64,000 bases of DNA. It comes from Treponema sp. (GTDB lineage: Bacteria > Spirochaetota > Spirochaetia > Treponematales > Treponemataceae). Both the position numbers and the translations under genes were made by a program. The notes below the pieces were generated by a model. It made no database searches. It was not told the DNA's origin and was given only the letters and a program-made list of their open reading frames with translations. The stretch is from contig JAKSLX010000002.1 of NCBI GenBank assembly GCA_024400915.1, positions 186,001 to 250,000 of the forward strand, in the 5' to 3' direction. Below, piece after piece: positions 1 through 8,259 of this stretch (position 1 is the first letter of the stretch; each line of letters starts with the position of its first letter).

Positions 1-1
1 A

Positions 2-919
2 TCATTTGCCGCAAACAAGGCGATGCATGATGCTGATGTTGTACTTGCCCTTGGAGTTCGCTTTGACGACAGGGCAACAGGTGCCATTGCAAAGTTCTGT
101 CCGAATGCAAAGATCCTACACATCGATATTGATGCTGCAGAAATCAACAAGATCCTCCCATCATATTCTTCACTTACTTATGATGTTGAAGAAGCCCTTC
201 CTCTTTTGACGGAAAAAGTTGCCGGTGCAAAGGCAAAGTCAAAGAAAGCGTGGCTTTCAGAACTCCAAAAGATTTTTGCGGAAACAGAAAGCTTTGAACT
301 TGGACGCGGAAAGAAAAAGACATCTCCAAATCCAAGGCTCTTCATCAACCAGATTCCTGAAGAAGCAAAGAAAGCCGGTCTTAAGCCAACTGATATCATC
401 GTTACTACAGATGTAGGACAGCATCAGATGTGGTCTGCCCAGTACTATCCTGTAGAAGCTCCACGCACTTTCCTTACAAGCGGTTCCCTTGGAACAATGG
501 GCTTCGGTCTTCCTGCAGCGATAGGTGCTGCTCTTGCAAATCCTAAGAAGCGTGTTGTATGTATCAGCGGTGACGGAAGCATTCTCATGAATGTTCAGGA
601 ACTTGCTACATTGGCCGAGCATGAACTTGATGTAACTGTAATCGTTCTTGAAAATGGAGTTCTTGGTATGGTTCACCAGCAGCAGGAATATCTTTTCAAG
701 AAGAACTACAGCGCAAGTGAATTCATCAAGAGTCCAGATCTTTTGAAAATCGCAGAAGGTTTCGGAATTGATTCGGTCAATGCCAACGAAGATGTAGATT
801 GGGCAAAGAAAGCCTTTGCAAAGGGCCCTCATTTTGTTCGCCTTAACATTGAGCGCGACGAAAATGTTTTGCCATTTGTTCCTGGTGGAAAAGCAAACAT
901 TGATGCAATCCGCAACTAG
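2..919 (+). CDS. ilvB: Acetolactate synthase large subunit, 3' part
   Basis: The gene enters from the left edge; the reading frame is already open at base 2. It makes acetolactate or acetohydroxybutyrate from pyruvate with thiamine diphosphate, the first common step of branched-chain amino acid synthesis, in the cytosol. The visible part covers the end of the central FAD-type domain (LGVRFDDRATG near the edge) and the whole C-terminal TPP-binding domain. That domain contains the GDGS motif at about 569-580, followed 25 residues later by the conserved asparagine in LENGVLGM and then the HQQQE segment. Family identity is clear. No ilvN follows; a terminator comes directly after, so a regulatory subunit must be encoded elsewhere. 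The catalytic glutamate lies outside the window. Confidence 0.93.
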   Translation, partial: SFAANKAMHDADVVLALGVRFDDRATGAIAKFCPNAKILHIDIDAAEINKILPSYSSLTYDVEEALPLLTEKVAGAKAKSKKAWLSELQKIFAETESFELGRGKKKTSPNPRLFINQIPEEAKKAGLKPTDIIVTTDVGQHQMWSAQYYPVEAPRTFLTSGSLGTMGFGLPAAIGAALANPKKRVVCISGDGSILMNVQELATLAEHELDVTVIVLENGVLGMVHQQQEYLFKKNYSASEFIKSPDLLKIAEGFGIDSVNANEDVDWAKKAFAKGPHFVRLNIERDENVLPFVPGGKANIDAIRN

Positions 920-933
920 TCGTTGCCTGTAAT

Positions 934-977
934 AAAAAAGTTCGGTATGAATTAAATTTTCATACTGAACTTTTTTG
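934..977 (+). terminator. Rho-independent terminator after ilvB
   Basis: A perfect stem of about 17 bp, built on AAGTTCGGTATGAA and its complement, closes on a 7-nt loop and runs into TTTTTT. It begins 15 bases after the ilvB stop, and the A-run on the 5' side could also serve the other strand. Confidence 0.9.
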
Positions 978-1096
978 CTTTTGCTTTGTCTGCAATTTCT
1001 TTATTAAATTTAAGTTTAAATAAAGAATGTTTGGAATTTGTTAAATAAAAAATTGAAAATTTAGAATTCATTAGAAAAAGTATTATATTTAAAAGT

Positions 1097-2572
1097 ATGG
1101 AACCAAGAAGAGAAGATCTTGTAGTCAAGTTTCTTCGCACGTATAGACATCCATTTTCTCTTTCTGAAATGAAGAAGGTCTTTGAGGCTTGCGGCATTGA
1201 AGCTGAACCTCAGGACATTGAGTATTATCTTGATTCCAGTGTCAATGTAATGAAGCTTGCAAACGGCAAATACCTCACTTATGCAGGTGCCTTCACGGGT
1301 GAAATCTTCAGCATAATGCCAACCTCCGCAGAAGCAGAGCAGGGAGTTCTTGTTGCTGGTGACAGGTGCATGCCTTTTGTAGAATCAGACAGAATTTCTT
1401 CTACGTTGAAATTTTACATCAACGGTAAAAAGATTCCTTCAAAAGTAGGTGTCTTTGACAGTGATGCAGCCATAGACATGTTTGTTCTCTTTGGGGAGGA
1501 ATATGCTCCTCAATACATTGCTGCGGATCCGGCCAATGCTGACATCAATATGGCTGAAAGGGATTTTGAACTTCCAAATACGGTAAAGCTTACAGGCCTA
1601 AGCCTTGATTTCCTTTCGGAACATTACAACTATAAAAAAGGCGACAGAATTCTATGCTGTGTAAGCGATTGGGATAAGGGAAAACTTAATGTAATGGTTC
1701 TTCATTCCAGCGACAGTCCTTTTGATAACGGTGCCATAGGTGAAAAGAGGCTTGAATGGTATTCCCTTTTTGAAAAGAAGATGCTTGAAAGCTTCAATCG
1801 TTCCGGTCCATTAGGTTCGATAGAAGATCAGATTGTTGATGTGGTTTACAGAAACCGTGCAAAACTGTGCGTTCCTTACTGCGGATCCATTGAAGAATTT
1901 GTAATCCGCTATGCAAAGAAAATAGGTTTCCAGCATTATGGTGTAGAAACAAGACTCTGGCACAAGGGAGAAGATGTTCCTGCCTTTGGTGAATGGAATA
2001 AAGATTCTGCTCTGTGTACAGGCGGTTCCAGAAATGGACTTTCCTTTGAGGAATATTCTGTTGCTTTTGTACCTCCATCAGTTTTGGATCAGTTCATCCT
2101 CAATGCCTGCTTTAAAAAAGAAAAGGATGTAATGTCTTCATTTGTTGAATTTCTTTTCGACGGCGACTGTTCCGTGGGAGATGCTTTCTACAGGGATATT
2201 GCCTTGAATTTGAAAGACAGAATAAGTATAATTTCTCAGAATTATAATTGGTTTGCAGATCAGATTCTTGGGCCAGTAAGAAGCCGATGTCTTGGACTCT
2301 ACAGTAAGGTTTCGGGGCTCATAAGGAAGATTGATTACAATGGCAAGACATTCCTTGATTTTCCTTCAAGCGAACTTGTCATACTTTTGCAGCTTCATGA
2401 ACATATTCTAAAGATGCTTGATGGGCTTGCAACGGAACCTCAGGCAGAGGAACTTGCAGAGAACTACCTGCTGTCCCTTGACGGAATGGAATGGAACTTT
2501 GACGAGATTTCCGGGGCACTTGAAAGGGCTCTCGCTAAGGAACAGAGAAACCAGTTCAAGATTGTAAGATAG
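1097..2572 (+). CDS. Conserved-looking hypothetical protein, 491 aa
   Basis: I do not recognise this soluble, acidic protein. It has no signal peptide or membrane segment. The first 60 residues (RREDLVVKFLRTYRHPFSLS and on) look like a small helical, possibly winged-helix domain. The rest is mixed alpha/beta, with a strand-rich central part (about 100-250) and a helical C-terminal end. Codon use matches the flanking housekeeping genes, so it is very likely real. No good Shine-Dalgarno sequence precedes the ATG, and a TATTAT -10-like box lies only about 10 bases upstream, so the message may be nearly leaderless. It probably shares a transcript with the PTS IIA-like gene 40 bases downstream. 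Confidence 0.75.
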   Translation: MEPRREDLVVKFLRTYRHPFSLSEMKKVFEACGIEAEPQDIEYYLDSSVNVMKLANGKYLTYAGAFTGEIFSIMPTSAEAEQGVLVAGDRCMPFVESDRISSTLKFYINGKKIPSKVGVFDSDAAIDMFVLFGEEYAPQYIAADPANADINMAERDFELPNTVKLTGLSLDFLSEHYNYKKGDRILCCVSDWDKGKLNVMVLHSSDSPFDNGAIGEKRLEWYSLFEKKMLESFNRSGPLGSIEDQIVDVVYRNRAKLCVPYCGSIEEFVIRYAKKIGFQHYGVETRLWHKGEDVPAFGEWNKDSALCTGGSRNGLSFEEYSVAFVPPSVLDQFILNACFKKEKDVMSSFVEFLFDGDCSVGDAFYRDIALNLKDRISIISQNYNWFADQILGPVRSRCLGLYSKVSGLIRKIDYNGKTFLDFPSSELVILLQLHEHILKMLDGLATEPQAEELAENYLLSLDGMEWNFDEISGALERALAKEQRNQFKIVR

Positions 2573-2612
2573 ATCTGAAAACATGATTTAAATATAAAAG
2601 TTGGAGAGAGCG

Positions 2613-3083
2613 ATGGTTGAAACAGATTGCAATGCATCGGAACTTATTGCTAAAGGTGATGTGGTCATGGCTTCTGGTACTACAGTTGAGGAAGTTTTTT
2701 CTTCAATATGCAGCCAGGCAAAGCTTCCTTCCGGTATTACTTCAGAAAATCTCGTAAAAGAGCTTATGGAAAGGGAAAAGGTTTTGAGCACTGCTGTAGG
2801 AAATGGAGTTGCCATACCTCATCCTCGCCGTCCTTTGGTAGCTGACAGCAAGGAATGCTGCGTGATAGTTGCCTATCTTAAATCACCCCTTGATATGCAG
2901 GCTCCAGATTCAAGAAAGGTTTATGCAATGTTCATACTTCTTTCTTCGTCTTCCCAGCTTCATGTAAAATCCCTTGCGTCTCTTGCAGCGGTTTTCAGGA
3001 ATGATATCTTTAAGAAAGGTCTTGTGTCTAAGCCCGGCAAAGAAGAACTTGCAAGGCTTGTTCAAAAATGCGAAGTTAAATAA
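2613..3083 (+). CDS. PTS EIIA-like (fructose/nitrogen type) protein
   Basis: A single EIIA domain of the fructose/mannitol/PtsN type, about 156 residues. The phosphoacceptor histidine sits in the typical context VAIPHPRRP at about residue 70, after a helix that carries the LVKELMEREK-type segment. Proteins of this kind accept phosphate from HPr; with no EIIB/EIIC nearby, a regulatory PtsN-like role is more likely than sugar uptake. I chose the ATG at 2613 because GGAGAG lies 5 bases upstream; a TTG at 2601 would overlap that ribosome site. It follows the 491-aa unknown gene, probably in one operon, and ends at a terminator. Confidence 0.82.
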   Translation: MVETDCNASELIAKGDVVMASGTTVEEVFSSICSQAKLPSGITSENLVKELMEREKVLSTAVGNGVAIPHPRRPLVADSKECCVIVAYLKSPLDMQAPDSRKVYAMFILLSSSSQLHVKSLASLAAVFRNDIFKKGLVSKPGKEELARLVQKCEVK

Positions 3084-3102
3084 AAAGAAAAGCAAGTAAT
3101 TC

Positions 3103-3142
3103 AATAGGCTGTAGGACCTTGGGTTTTACAGCTATTTTTTTT
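3103..3142 (+). terminator. Terminator after the EIIA-like gene
   Basis: AATAGGCTGTA pairs with TACAGCTATT (one bulged G), followed by a run of eight T. It ends the upstream operon just before the transketolase promoter. Confidence 0.8.
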
Positions 3143-3144
3143 GT

Positions 3145-3168
3145 TATAATAATGGCAACCGGTTGCCA
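3145..3168 (+). promoter_or_regulatory. Transketolase promoter with 16-bp palindromic operator
   Basis: A perfect TATAAT (3145-3150) is followed two bases later by the perfect 16-bp palindrome TGGCAACCGGTTGCCA (3153-3168), which would cover the transcription start. A palindrome centred on C-G at this place is typical of LacI-family repressor sites; the regulator is not in the window. No convincing -35 box is visible. Confidence 0.7.
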
Positions 3169-3228
3169 AATGACGGTTTAAGTATTAAAATAGAGGCGTA
3201 AAATTTTTTCCATTTTTAGGAGTAAATC

Positions 3229-5196
3229 ATGGACACAAAGGCTATCGAAGCAACAGCTCTTTCCATCAGAAGTCTTTCTATGGATGCAATTCAGAAGGCA
3301 AATTCAGGACATCCTGGACTTCCACTTGGTGCCGCAGAACTCGCAGCAGTTCTTTACGGAGAAGTAATGAAGCACAACCCTGCAGATTCAAAATGGGTTG
3401 ACCGCGATCGTTTTGTTCTTTCAGCAGGACACGGTTCAATGCTCGCTTACTCAATTCTCCACCTTGCCGGTTACAAGGTTTCAATGGATGACATCAAGAG
3501 CTTCCGCCAGGTTGGTTCAAAGTGTCCAGGTCATCCTGAATTCGGCGATACAGACGGTGTGGAATGCACATCTGGTCCACTCGGACAGGGTGTTGCCGCT
3601 GCTGTTGGTATGGCTGTAGCAGAATCAATGCTCGCAGCAAAGTTCAACACACCAAAGCACACAATCGTTGACCACTACACATACGCACTTGTTGGTGAAG
3701 GCTGTCTTGAAGAAGGCGTTTCTTCAGAAGCTTGTTCACTTGCAGGCAACATGAAACTTAACAAGCTCATCGTATTCTATGATGAAAACAAGATTTCCAT
3801 CGACGGAAACACAGACATTACATTTACAGACAACATCGAACAGCGCTACCTTTCATACGGCTGGAACGTATTCCGCGGATCTATGTACAACGTAAAGGAA
3901 ATCGCTGACCTCGTTGCAACAGCTAAGCGCGAAGGAACAAAGCCTTCTCTCATCATCCTTAAGTCTACAATCGGTAAGGGTGCTCCAAAGGCTGGTACAG
4001 CTGATGTTCACGGTGCTCCACTTGGAGAAGAAGGATGTAAGGAAGCAAAGAAGGCTCTTGGACTTCCAGAAAACGAACAGTTCTATGTAGTTCCAGAAGC
4101 ATACAAGTACTTTGAAGAAAAGCGCAAGGAATGGGCACAGGCTCAGGCTGACTGGCAGAAGACATTCGATGCATGGGCAGCAGAAAATCCTGAACTTGCA
4201 AAGAAATGGAAGGCATACTGGAATCAGGAACAGACTGGAGAAGCTGCACTTCCTGAATACAAGGTAGGCGACAAGCTTGCTACACGCGATGCATCAGGTA
4301 AGGCCCTCAACACAATGGCAGACCGCTACGAATGGCTTGTTGGTGGTTCAGCTGACCTTCAGGGTCCAAACAAGACAAAGGTAAACAAGGACGACGGAAC
4401 ATACAGCCCAGAAAACCGCAAGGGACGTACAATCGAATACGGTATCCGCGAATTCGCAATGTCTCAGGTAATGAGCGGTATCAACCTCCACGGGGGCTTG
4501 CGCGCATTCGGTGCAACATTCTTCGTATTCACAGACTACTTCCGCCCATCACTCCGCGTTGCAGCTCTTGCAAAGATTCCTAACATCTATGTTCTTACAC
4601 ACGATTCAATCTACGTTGGTGAAGATGGTCCTACACACCAGCCAATCGAAACACTTGCTTCAGTTCGCTGTATGCCAAATGTTCAGATGCTCCGTCCAGG
4701 TGATGCAGAAGAATCTGCAATCGCATGGGAAATGGCTGTTGCTTCAAAGGATCACCCAGTACTCATGACATTCACACGCCAGGCAATTGCTGTTTACGAA
4801 AAGGCAGACAAGGACTGGAAGAACACAGTACGCAAGGGTGCTTATGTTGTTCAGGAAGGAAGCGATTCTCCAGACATCACAATCCTCGCATCTGGTTCAG
4901 AAGTTGAAATGTCACTCAAGGCTGCTGCTCTTGTTCCAAACAAGAAGATCCGCGTTGTTTCAGTCATGGACAAGAACCTCTTTGAAGCTCAGGACGATGC
5001 ATTCCGTGCAAAGATCATGGGCAACACAAAGCGCGTTGTAGTTGCAGAAGCTGGATGCCGCCAGGGTTGGGAAGGATATGCAAAGAAGGAAGATTGCTTC
5101 ACAATCGACCGCTTCGGTATGTCTGGTCCAGCAAACAAGGTAGCAGAAGCCCTCGGCTTTACACCAGAATGCCTTGCTAAGGTTTTGGCTCGCTAA
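3229..5196 (+). CDS. tkt: Transketolase
   Basis: Moves two-carbon ketol units between sugar phosphates in the non-oxidative pentose phosphate pathway, using TPP. At 655 residues it is full length. The N-terminal TPP domain shows GHPGLPLG, then GPLGQG, and the metal/TPP segment GEGCLEEGVSSEA (Glu replacing the usual Asp in GDG, seen in some transketolases). The middle pyrimidine domain carries EYGIREFAMS and THDSIYVGEDGPTHQP, with the catalytic Glu and His, and a C-terminal domain follows. AGGAG lies 6 bases before the ATG. Codon choice is strongly biased (C-ending codons, few rare ones), as for a highly expressed gene. The ribulose-phosphate 3-epimerase gene at the right edge acts in the same pathway. 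Confidence 0.96.
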   Translation: MDTKAIEATALSIRSLSMDAIQKANSGHPGLPLGAAELAAVLYGEVMKHNPADSKWVDRDRFVLSAGHGSMLAYSILHLAGYKVSMDDIKSFRQVGSKCPGHPEFGDTDGVECTSGPLGQGVAAAVGMAVAESMLAAKFNTPKHTIVDHYTYALVGEGCLEEGVSSEACSLAGNMKLNKLIVFYDENKISIDGNTDITFTDNIEQRYLSYGWNVFRGSMYNVKEIADLVATAKREGTKPSLIILKSTIGKGAPKAGTADVHGAPLGEEGCKEAKKALGLPENEQFYVVPEAYKYFEEKRKEWAQAQADWQKTFDAWAAENPELAKKWKAYWNQEQTGEAALPEYKVGDKLATRDASGKALNTMADRYEWLVGGSADLQGPNKTKVNKDDGTYSPENRKGRTIEYGIREFAMSQVMSGINLHGGLRAFGATFFVFTDYFRPSLRVAALAKIPNIYVLTHDSIYVGEDGPTHQPIETLASVRCMPNVQMLRPGDAEESAIAWEMAVASKDHPVLMTFTRQAIAVYEKADKDWKNTVRKGAYVVQEGSDSPDITILASGSEVEMSLKAAALVPNKKIRVVSVMDKNLFEAQDDAFRAKIMGNTKRVVVAEAGCRQGWEGYAKKEDCFTIDRFGMSGPANKVAEALGFTPECLAKVLAR

Positions 5197-5211
5197 TTAT
5201 CGGAATGACAT

Positions 5212-5290
5212 TTGCCAGTTTTATACTGGCAATTAAACTAAAGTGTGCGTAGCAGGCCATTGTTCCGTGCGAGAGCACACTTATTTTTTT
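5212..5290 (+). promoter_or_regulatory. Two hairpins between tkt and the DUF4867 gene
   Basis: First hairpin: TTGCCAGT (5212-5219) pairs with ACTGGCAA (5225-5232) around a 5-nt loop. Second: AAGTGTGC (5241-5248) pairs with GCACACTT (5275-5282) around a 26-nt loop and runs into seven T. The second is a plausible terminator or attenuator; together they separate tkt from the downstream gene. Confidence 0.6.
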
Positions 5291-5303
5291 ACGGGGTATA
5301 AAA

Positions 5304-5948
5304 ATGACAATTAAATCTGTATTTGATGCTGATTTTGCAAAGTACGGAAAGGTACTTAATGGATATAACGTTGATGCTCTTCTTGCAAAGCTTGAAGAAA
5401 AGACTCCAAAGCCAGCAGATGCTGTAATCTATGAACCAGGTGATGCTGACCTTGAAGCAATCATGGGTGAAGCATTCTCTGTAAACGCTTACGGCGGAAT
5501 GCCAATCCAAATCGGTTACTGCAACGGTTACAACACAAAGCTCAACTGCCTTGAATGGCACCGCGGTTCAGAACTCAACATTCCTGCAAACGACATGGTT
5601 CTTTTGCTTGCAACATTGAGCGATGTAAAGGACGGAAAGCTTGATACATCAAAGGTAGAAGCATTCTACGCTCCAAAGGGAACTGTTGTTCAGGTTTATG
5701 AAACAACTCTCCACTATGCTCCATGTAATGCTGTCAAGGACGGCGTTGTAAGCAAGGAAGGCTTCCGTGTTATCATCGTTCTTCCAAAGGACACAAACAC
5801 AGCAAAGCCAGCCCTCAAGGAAATCGACTTTGAAGACAAGCTTCTTTGGGCACGCAACAAGTGGCTTATCGCTCATCCTGAAACAAGCGAAGCAAAGCAG
5901 GGTGCATTTGTAGGTCTCGTTGGCGAGAACATTGACCTTGCAAAGTAA
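5304..5948 (+). CDS. DUF4867 family protein (cupin-like, function unknown)
   Basis: A 214-residue cytosolic protein that I place in DUF4867, a family found with sugar and sugar-acid catabolic genes in anaerobes and thought to be related to the ureidoglycolate-lyase cupin fold. Visible signatures are GYCNGYNTKLNCLEWHRGSE in the middle and LHYAPCNAV further on; His and Glu in ECHRG-like contexts could bind a metal in a cupin barrel. The real substrate is unknown. Codon use is as biased as in transketolase, so it is strongly expressed. It lies just after tkt and ends at its own terminator, so a role linked to pentose or sugar-phosphate metabolism is an inference from position only. Confidence 0.75.
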   Translation: MTIKSVFDADFAKYGKVLNGYNVDALLAKLEEKTPKPADAVIYEPGDADLEAIMGEAFSVNAYGGMPIQIGYCNGYNTKLNCLEWHRGSELNIPANDMVLLLATLSDVKDGKLDTSKVEAFYAPKGTVVQVYETTLHYAPCNAVKDGVVSKEGFRVIIVLPKDTNTAKPALKEIDFEDKLLWARNKWLIAHPETSEAKQGAFVGLVGENIDLAK

Positions 5949-5960
5949 GTTTTTTGCATA

Positions 5961-5996
5961 AATGAAAAAGGCTGCCTTTTCGGGGCAGCCTTCATT
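5961..5996. terminator. Bidirectional terminator
   Basis: AAGGCTGCC (5969-5977) pairs with GGCAGCCTT (5984-5992), with an AATGAA/TTCATT extension. It lies between convergent genes and can stop both. Confidence 0.85.
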
Positions 5997-5998
5997 GT

Positions 5999-7174
5999 TT
6001 ATACCATCAGTTTGTAGATGTTTTCTACGTCCTTCTGGTTCAGCTTTGTGAAACCGCAGATTTCTCCAGAGCCGCCGTTGCCGTAGCAGCAGGTGTGGGC
6101 AAGTTTTTCGATGTCCTCTGGTTTTGCACCCAGTTCCGCAAAGTTCTTTGGCATGCCGATTGAAACGAGGAAGCTCTGGAGTGCTTTGATTCCTTCTTTT
6201 GCAGTGTTCTCTGGATTTTCAAAGTCCATCTGGCATCCCCATACGCGAACGGCAACCTTTGCAAAACGCATTACATCGTGCTTCATCGTGTATGTGAATA
6301 CGGCAGGCATTGTCACAGCAAGACCTGCACCGTGGGCACAGTCGTAGAGTGCTGAAAGTTCATGTTCTATGCCGTGACTTGTCCAGTCCTGGCTTCTACC
6401 TACACCGCAGGAATTGTTGTGTGCCATCATTCCAGCCCACATGATGTTTGCGCGTGATTCATAGTCGTTTGAGTCAGCAACAGCCTTTGGTCCTTCTGTT
6501 TTCATGGCAAGCAAAAGGGCTTCAATCATTCTGTCTGTTGTCTCGACATTTGATGTGTTTGTAAGATAACGCTCGTAAAGGTGTGCCATGATGTCAGTGA
6601 TTCCGCATGCTGTCTGATATGCTGGAAGTGTCTGTGTAAGGGCTGGGTTAAGGATAGAGAACTTTGGTCTATATGCTTCTCCGCTTGCACCGCGCTTGAA
6701 CATTCCTTCTTCCTTTGTGATTACAGAGTCCGGGGATCCTTCTGAACCTGCTGCAGAAATGGTAAGTACTGTTCCAATAGGGAGTGCTTTTTCAACAGGC
6801 TTTCCTTCATAGAAATCCCAGAAATCTCCGTCATAAACAGAACCAGCCGCTATTGCTTTTGAAGAATCGATTACGCTTCCACCACCAACGGCAAGGATAA
6901 AGTCTATGCCTTCTTTTTTACAAAGGTCGATTCCTTCGTAAACAAGGCCGCTTCTAGGATTAGGTTTAACTCCGCCAAGTTCTACAAAAGGAAGACCTTC
7001 TTTTTCGAGGGATTTTTTTACCCTGTCCAAGAGACCTGATCTGATTACGGAACCTCCGCCAAAGTGCACGAGGACCTTTGATCCGCCGAATCTTTTTACA
7101 AGCTGGCCTGCGTCATTTTCCCTGTCCTTGCCGAATGCAAAATAAGTTGGTGCATAAAAGTTAAAGTTTTCCAT
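5999..7174 (-). CDS. Iron-containing alcohol dehydrogenase (butanol dehydrogenase type)
   Basis: A group III, metal-dependent NAD(P)-linked alcohol dehydrogenase of 391 residues, full length. The N-terminal nucleotide-binding domain has the GGGS motif twice (FGGGSVIRSG and AVGGGSVIDSSKA near residues 95-107). The C-terminal helical domain carries the metal ligands: Asp and His in GITDIMAHLYERY (about 194 and 198), and two His in WTSHGIEHELS and DCAHGAG (about 267 and 281). It most likely reduces aldehydes formed in fermentation. It sits 18 bases after an aldo-keto reductase gene on the same strand, so the two form an operon facing the MerR-type regulator and may respond to aldehydes. Confidence 0.9.
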   Translation of the reverse strand: MENFNFYAPTYFAFGKDRENDAGQLVKRFGGSKVLVHFGGGSVIRSGLLDRVKKSLEKEGLPFVELGGVKPNPRSGLVYEGIDLCKKEGIDFILAVGGGSVIDSSKAIAAGSVYDGDFWDFYEGKPVEKALPIGTVLTISAAGSEGSPDSVITKEEGMFKRGASGEAYRPKFSILNPALTQTLPAYQTACGITDIMAHLYERYLTNTSNVETTDRMIEALLLAMKTEGPKAVADSNDYESRANIMWAGMMAHNNSCGVGRSQDWTSHGIEHELSALYDCAHGAGLAVTMPAVFTYTMKHDVMRFAKVAVRVWGCQMDFENPENTAKEGIKALQSFLVSIGMPKNFAELGAKPEDIEKLAHTCCYGNGGSGEICGFTKLNQKDVENIYKLMV

Positions 7175-7192
7175 TAAAATATCTCCTATAAA

Positions 7193-8185
7193 TTATTTTG
7201 AAAGTTCATCAATCTTTTTCAGTTCATCTGCGGTAAAGGATGTCTTCTCGATGCACTTTACGCAGTCCGTAATCTGGGATGGTCGGCTTGCTCCGATGAG
7301 TACGCTTGTAATGTCATTGTCTTTTAGGATCCAGCTTAAAGCCAACTGTGCAAGGGTCTGTCCCCTCTGTTTTGCTATTTCATTTAAGTCTTTTATTTTT
7401 ACAAGTTTTTCAGCAGTAAGATCTGATTTATGAAGAAATGGAGTGTTTTTGCCGATTCTGCTGTCTTCTGGTATACCATTAAGATATCTGTCAGTTAAAA
7501 GCCCCTGTGCAAGAGGAGAGAAGGTAATGATTCCTTTTCCTTCTGCTGGGGCGCTTTTCTTAAGACCGTTGTTTTCAATAGTCCTGTCAAAAATATTGTA
7601 CTTGTTCTGGTTGATGATGAAAGGAGTCTTAAGTTCAGACAGAATTTTTGCTGCCTTCTTCATTGTCTTTCCATCATAATTTGAAATTCCAACATAGAGG
7701 GCTTTCCCTGATTTTACAATCTGGTCCAATGCTCCCATTGTTTCTTCAAGAGGAGTATTTGGATCCATTCGGTGATGATAGAAAATGTCCACATATTCAA
7801 GTCCCATTCTCTTAAGGCTTTGGTCAAGGCTGGCAATCAAATATTTCCTGCTGCCCCAGTCACCGTAAGGACCTGGCCACATTCCATATCCTGCTTTTGT
7901 AGAAATGATAAGTTCATCTCGATAGATGCCAAGATCGCCCTTGAGTATCTTTCCGAAATTTTCTTCTGCGGAACCTGGAAGAGGACCGTAATTGTTTGCC
8001 AAATCAAAATGTGTGATTCCTGCATTGAAAGCGGTAAAACACATTTGTCTCATTGTTTCATAATCGTCGTTGGTACCAAAGTTGTGCCACAAACCAAGGG
8101 ATACTGCTGGGAGCATCAAGCCTGATTTTCCGCAACGATTGTATTTCATTCCGTCATATCTTTTTTCAGAAGCAAAGTAGCTCAT
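7193..8185 (-). CDS. Aldo/keto reductase
   Basis: An NADPH-dependent aldehyde/ketone reductase with a TIM-barrel fold, about 330 residues, of the YghZ/glyceraldehyde-3-phosphate-reductase-like branch. The catalytic set is visible: Asp in HFDLANNYG, Lys in ISTKAGYG, and His in IFYHHRMDP, with the C-terminal cofactor site in VLIGASRPSQI. The start used is the internal ATG (MSYFASEK), because GGAGG lies 8 bases before it and the better promoter is just upstream. It is the first gene of the operon with the alcohol dehydrogenase. One copy of the dispersed GGGGACAGACCC repeat lies inside the coding sequence and yields the peptide KQRGQTL. Confidence 0.9.
   Translation of the reverse strand: MSYFASEKRYDGMKYNRCGKSGLMLPAVSLGLWHNFGTNDDYETMRQMCFTAFNAGITHFDLANNYGPLPGSAEENFGKILKGDLGIYRDELIISTKAGYGMWPGPYGDWGSRKYLIASLDQSLKRMGLEYVDIFYHHRMDPNTPLEETMGALDQIVKSGKALYVGISNYDGKTMKKAAKILSELKTPFIINQNKYNIFDRTIENNGLKKSAPAEGKGIITFSPLAQGLLTDRYLNGIPEDSRIGKNTPFLHKSDLTAEKLVKIKDLNEIAKQRGQTLAQLALSWILKDNDITSVLIGASRPSQITDCVKCIEKTSFTADELKKIDELSK
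7353..7370 (-). repeat. Dispersed GGGGACAGACCC palindromic repeat, copy 1
   Basis: ACAGAGGGGACAGACCCT on the minus strand, inside the aldo-keto reductase gene and translated as QRGQT. Four more copies follow at about 13.0, 13.05, 13.38 and 27.5 kb. Confidence 0.6.
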
Positions 8186-8203
8186 TGATAATCCTCCATT
8201 TAT

Positions 8204-8234
8204 ATAATACAACTTAAAGTTAACTTGAACTCAA
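8204..8234 (-). promoter_or_regulatory. MerR-type promoter of the aldo-keto reductase operon
   Basis: On the minus strand TTGAGT (-35) and TATTAT (-10) are 19 bp apart. Between them is the near-perfect palindrome TTAAAGTTAACTTGAA (8214-8229). A 19-bp spacer with the operator inside it is the hallmark of MerR-activated promoters, and a MerR gene starts 26 bases away on the other strand. Confidence 0.8.
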
Positions 8235-8259
8235 GAGGTTTTGTGATAAAATATAACTT

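Noticed and set aside
257..832. 191-codon open frame on the minus strand inside ilvB
   Set aside because: It is fully covered by the well-supported ilvB frame and shows no domain.
1..930. T-box or leucine attenuator for ilvB
   Set aside because: The upstream region of ilvB is outside the window, so nothing can be said.
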